Source: Alistipes sp. | Lineage (GTDB): Bacteria; Bacteroidota; Bacteroidia; Bacteroidales; Rikenellaceae | Direction: 5' to 3' | Assembly (NCBI GenBank): GCA_017391665.1 | Contig: JAFOXS010000165.1 | Location: 1-7,164 of the forward strand | Length of the DNA: 7,164 nt | Part shown: piece by piece, positions 5,477 to 7,164 of the stretch | Layout of the letters: every line of letters begins with the position of its first letter | Position numbering within the stretch: the stretch's first letter is position 1 | The notes under the pieces: generated by a model | Told to the model about the DNA's origin: nothing | The model's database searches: none | The model's input: only the letters and a program-made list of their open reading frames with translations | Translations under genes and position numbers: made by a program

Positions 5477-7164
5477 ATGAAAAATTATTCAGCAAAAGAG
5501 ATTAAGAACATCGTTCTTATTGGCGCGCCCGGCACGGGAAAAACTACCCTTGCCGAAGCGATGGCTTATGAGGGTAAAGTTATCGACCGCAGGGGTAGTA
5601 TCGAGGCGTGCAACACGCTTTCGGATAACACCGACATCGAGCATGAGTACAAACGCTCGATCTACTCGACAACCCTTTTCACCGAGTTTATGGGCCGCAA
5701 GCTCAATATCATTGACTGTCCCGGTTCAGACGATTTCTGCGGCAACCTCTTCTCTGCCTTCAAGGTAGGTGACGTAGGTATCATGGTTATGAACGCACAG
5801 AATGGTTGGGAGGTAGGTAACGAGATTCAGGCACGTTACGCTCGCATCCTCAACAAGCCTTTGATCGGTGTAATCAACCAGCTCGATGGCGATAAGGCTA
5901 ACTTCGACGCAACAGTGGAGGGTATCCGCGCTGCTTCATCGGTTAAGCCCGTGATTGTACAGTACCCCGTAGAGGTTGGTGCAGGCTTCAACGCATTCAT
6001 CGACGTACTGATGATGAAGATGTACCGCTTCACCGACGAGAACGGTACTCGCGAGGAGTTGGATATTCCCGAGGATCAGCTGGACTATGCTCAGGCATTG
6101 AACCAGGAGCTCTCGGAGGCTGCTGCAGTATATGACGACGCACTGATGGAGCTCTACTTCGAGAAGGGCGCCCTCACACAGGACGATATCCGCTCAGGTT
6201 TGAAGCTCGGCGTTGCTAACCGCGAGGTTATGCCTATCTTCTGCGCCAGCGGTAAGCGCGACATCGGTACAAAGCGTTTGATGGAGTTCATCATCAACGT
6301 TGCTCCGGGCCCGACTACTCCGACAACAGCTCCCAAGTTTGTATCTATCGAGGGCGAGGAGCTCGTAGCTGACGAGACTCAGCCCGCTGTAGTATTCGTA
6401 TTCAAGAGCCAGATCGAGCAGCACATCGGTGAGATCACATACTTCCGCGTAGTTCGTGGTAAGATCACCGAGGGTATGGAGCTCGTGAACAGCCGCACAG
6501 GCAACAAGGAGAAGCTCTCACAGCTCTTCGCCGTGGCTGGTAAGAACCGTATCAAGGTTACTGAGCTCTCAGCAGGTGACATCGGTTGCACCGTTAAGCT
6601 CAAGGCTACCCGCACTAACGATACGTTGGCTGCTGCCGGCGCACACGTTAAGGTTGAGCCTATCGTATTCCCCGAGCCTCGCTACCGCGCAGCTGTGAAG
6701 GCTAAGGAGCAGGGTGATGAGGAGAAGCTGGGTAAGCTTTTGAACGATTTGAAGTATGAGGATCCCACTATCCTTGTTGAGTACTCTAAGGAGCTTAAGC
6801 AGACCATCATCCAGGGTCAGGGTGAGCACCACCTCAACATCGTGAAGACACGTCTGGCGAACGACAATAAGCTCGAGATCGAGTACTTCGCACCGAAGAT
6901 TCCTTATCGTGAGACTATCACAAAGGTGGCACAGGCCGACTACCGTCACAAGAAGCAGTCAGGTGGTGCTGGTCAGTTTGGTGAGGTACACATCGTTATC
7001 GAGCCTTACTACGAGGGTATGCCCGAGCCTACCAAGTATAAGATTGGTGGCAAGGAGGTTACCGTGAATATCAAGGGTAAGGAGGAGTACGACCTGGATT
7101 GGGGCGGCAAGTTGCAGTTCTACAACTCAATCGTTGGTGGTGCTATCGACGCACGCTTCATGCC
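5477..7164 (+). CDS. fusA2: EF-G2-type elongation factor G paralogue (3'-truncated by window edge)
   Basis: This is a translation factor that acts on the ribosome during translocation. It starts at ATG 5477 and 562 of an expected ~715-720 residues are present. The G domain (about 1-275) has P-loop GAPGTGKT (16-23), but G3 is DCPGSDDF (80-87), with Ser84 where canonical EF-G (DTPGH) has its catalytic His. G4 is NQLD (134-137) instead of NKxD, and the switch I motif RGITI is replaced by RSIYS (60-64). Domain II (about 300-385), domain III (about 400-473, with GQGEHHLN) and the start of domain IV (from about 475, KKQSGGAGQFGEV) are EF-G-like. The G3 replacement matches what I recall of Bacteroides thetaiotaomicron EF-G2, reported to work without GTPase activity, to be needed for gut colonisation and to be induced on carbon limitation. 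Equivalent function here is inference. No Shine-Dalgarno is present; the leader is A-rich. It is transcribed divergently from the small ORF and lipoprotein. Confidence 0.92.
   Translation, partial: MKNYSAKEIKNIVLIGAPGTGKTTLAEAMAYEGKVIDRRGSIEACNTLSDNTDIEHEYKRSIYSTTLFTEFMGRKLNIIDCPGSDDFCGNLFSAFKVGDVGIMVMNAQNGWEVGNEIQARYARILNKPLIGVINQLDGDKANFDATVEGIRAASSVKPVIVQYPVEVGAGFNAFIDVLMMKMYRFTDENGTREELDIPEDQLDYAQALNQELSEAAAVYDDALMELYFEKGALTQDDIRSGLKLGVANREVMPIFCASGKRDIGTKRLMEFIINVAPGPTTPTTAPKFVSIEGEELVADETQPAVVFVFKSQIEQHIGEITYFRVVRGKITEGMELVNSRTGNKEKLSQLFAVAGKNRIKVTELSAGDIGCTVKLKATRTNDTLAAAGAHVKVEPIVFPEPRYRAAVKAKEQGDEEKLGKLLNDLKYEDPTILVEYSKELKQTIIQGQGEHHLNIVKTRLANDNKLEIEYFAPKIPYRETITKVAQADYRHKKQSGGAGQFGEVHIVIEPYYEGMPEPTKYKIGGKEVTVNIKGKEEYDLDWGGKLQFYNSIVGGAIDARFM

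Noticed and set aside
5520..5768. 82-codon plus-strand open frame within the EF-G2 gene
   Set aside because: It lies in another frame of the conserved G domain and has no independent support.
6154..6949. Several minus-strand open frames antisense to EF-G2
   Set aside because: They result from codon bias of the EF-G2 gene; they overlap each other and have no sensible start context.

Overview
The window looks like chromosomal DNA from a Bacteroidales bacterium of the phylum Bacteroidota. Supporting signs are a surface-type lipoprotein with an SKDD motif after the lipobox cysteine, a fimbrillin-like N-terminal domain, A/T-rich gene leaders without a Shine-Dalgarno sequence, and a divergent EF-G paralogue of the type known from Bacteroides. 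Strong use of GAG, AAG, GGT and CCC codons in the conserved genes hints at a Rikenellaceae/Alistipes-like lineage, but that is only an impression.

Layout. Positions 1-944 (+) hold the 3' part of a ROK-family sugar kinase, most likely a glucokinase, whose N-terminus lies outside the window. A short hairpin sits at its stop codon, and a strong intrinsic terminator follows at 1077-1113. Positions 1147-2652 (+) encode an exported M28 zinc peptidase related to carboxypeptidase Q. A bidirectional terminator at 2671-2705 separates it from a convergent gene, 2725-4794 (-). That gene encodes a 689-residue lipoprotein with a fimbrillin-like N-terminal region followed by two tandem copies of a ~205-residue beta-helix-like unit. 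Just upstream on the same strand (4832-4939) is a 35-codon ORF that appears to be a real small gene co-transcribed with the lipoprotein.

Positions 4940-5476 are a 537-bp divergent intergenic region in two parts. The part near the small gene (about 5011-5120) has ~47% GC and carries long-range inverted repeats that could form a structured leader. The part from about 5190 to 5390 has ~25% GC and leads into a plausible Bacteroidetes-type promoter and a 5' UTR hairpin in front of the next gene. Positions 5477-7164 (+) encode the first 562 residues of an EF-G2-type translation factor. Its G3 motif has serine where canonical EF-G has the catalytic histidine, and other G motifs are also changed.

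No single pathway joins these genes. The kinase, peptidase and EF-G2 look like core genes with similar codon use; the small ORF plus lipoprotein look like an accessory cell-surface module inserted between them. The most notable points are the EF-G paralogue predicted to lack GTPase activity, the overlooked 35-residue gene, and the possible structured leader upstream of it. No tRNA, rRNA, CRISPR array or transposase was seen.
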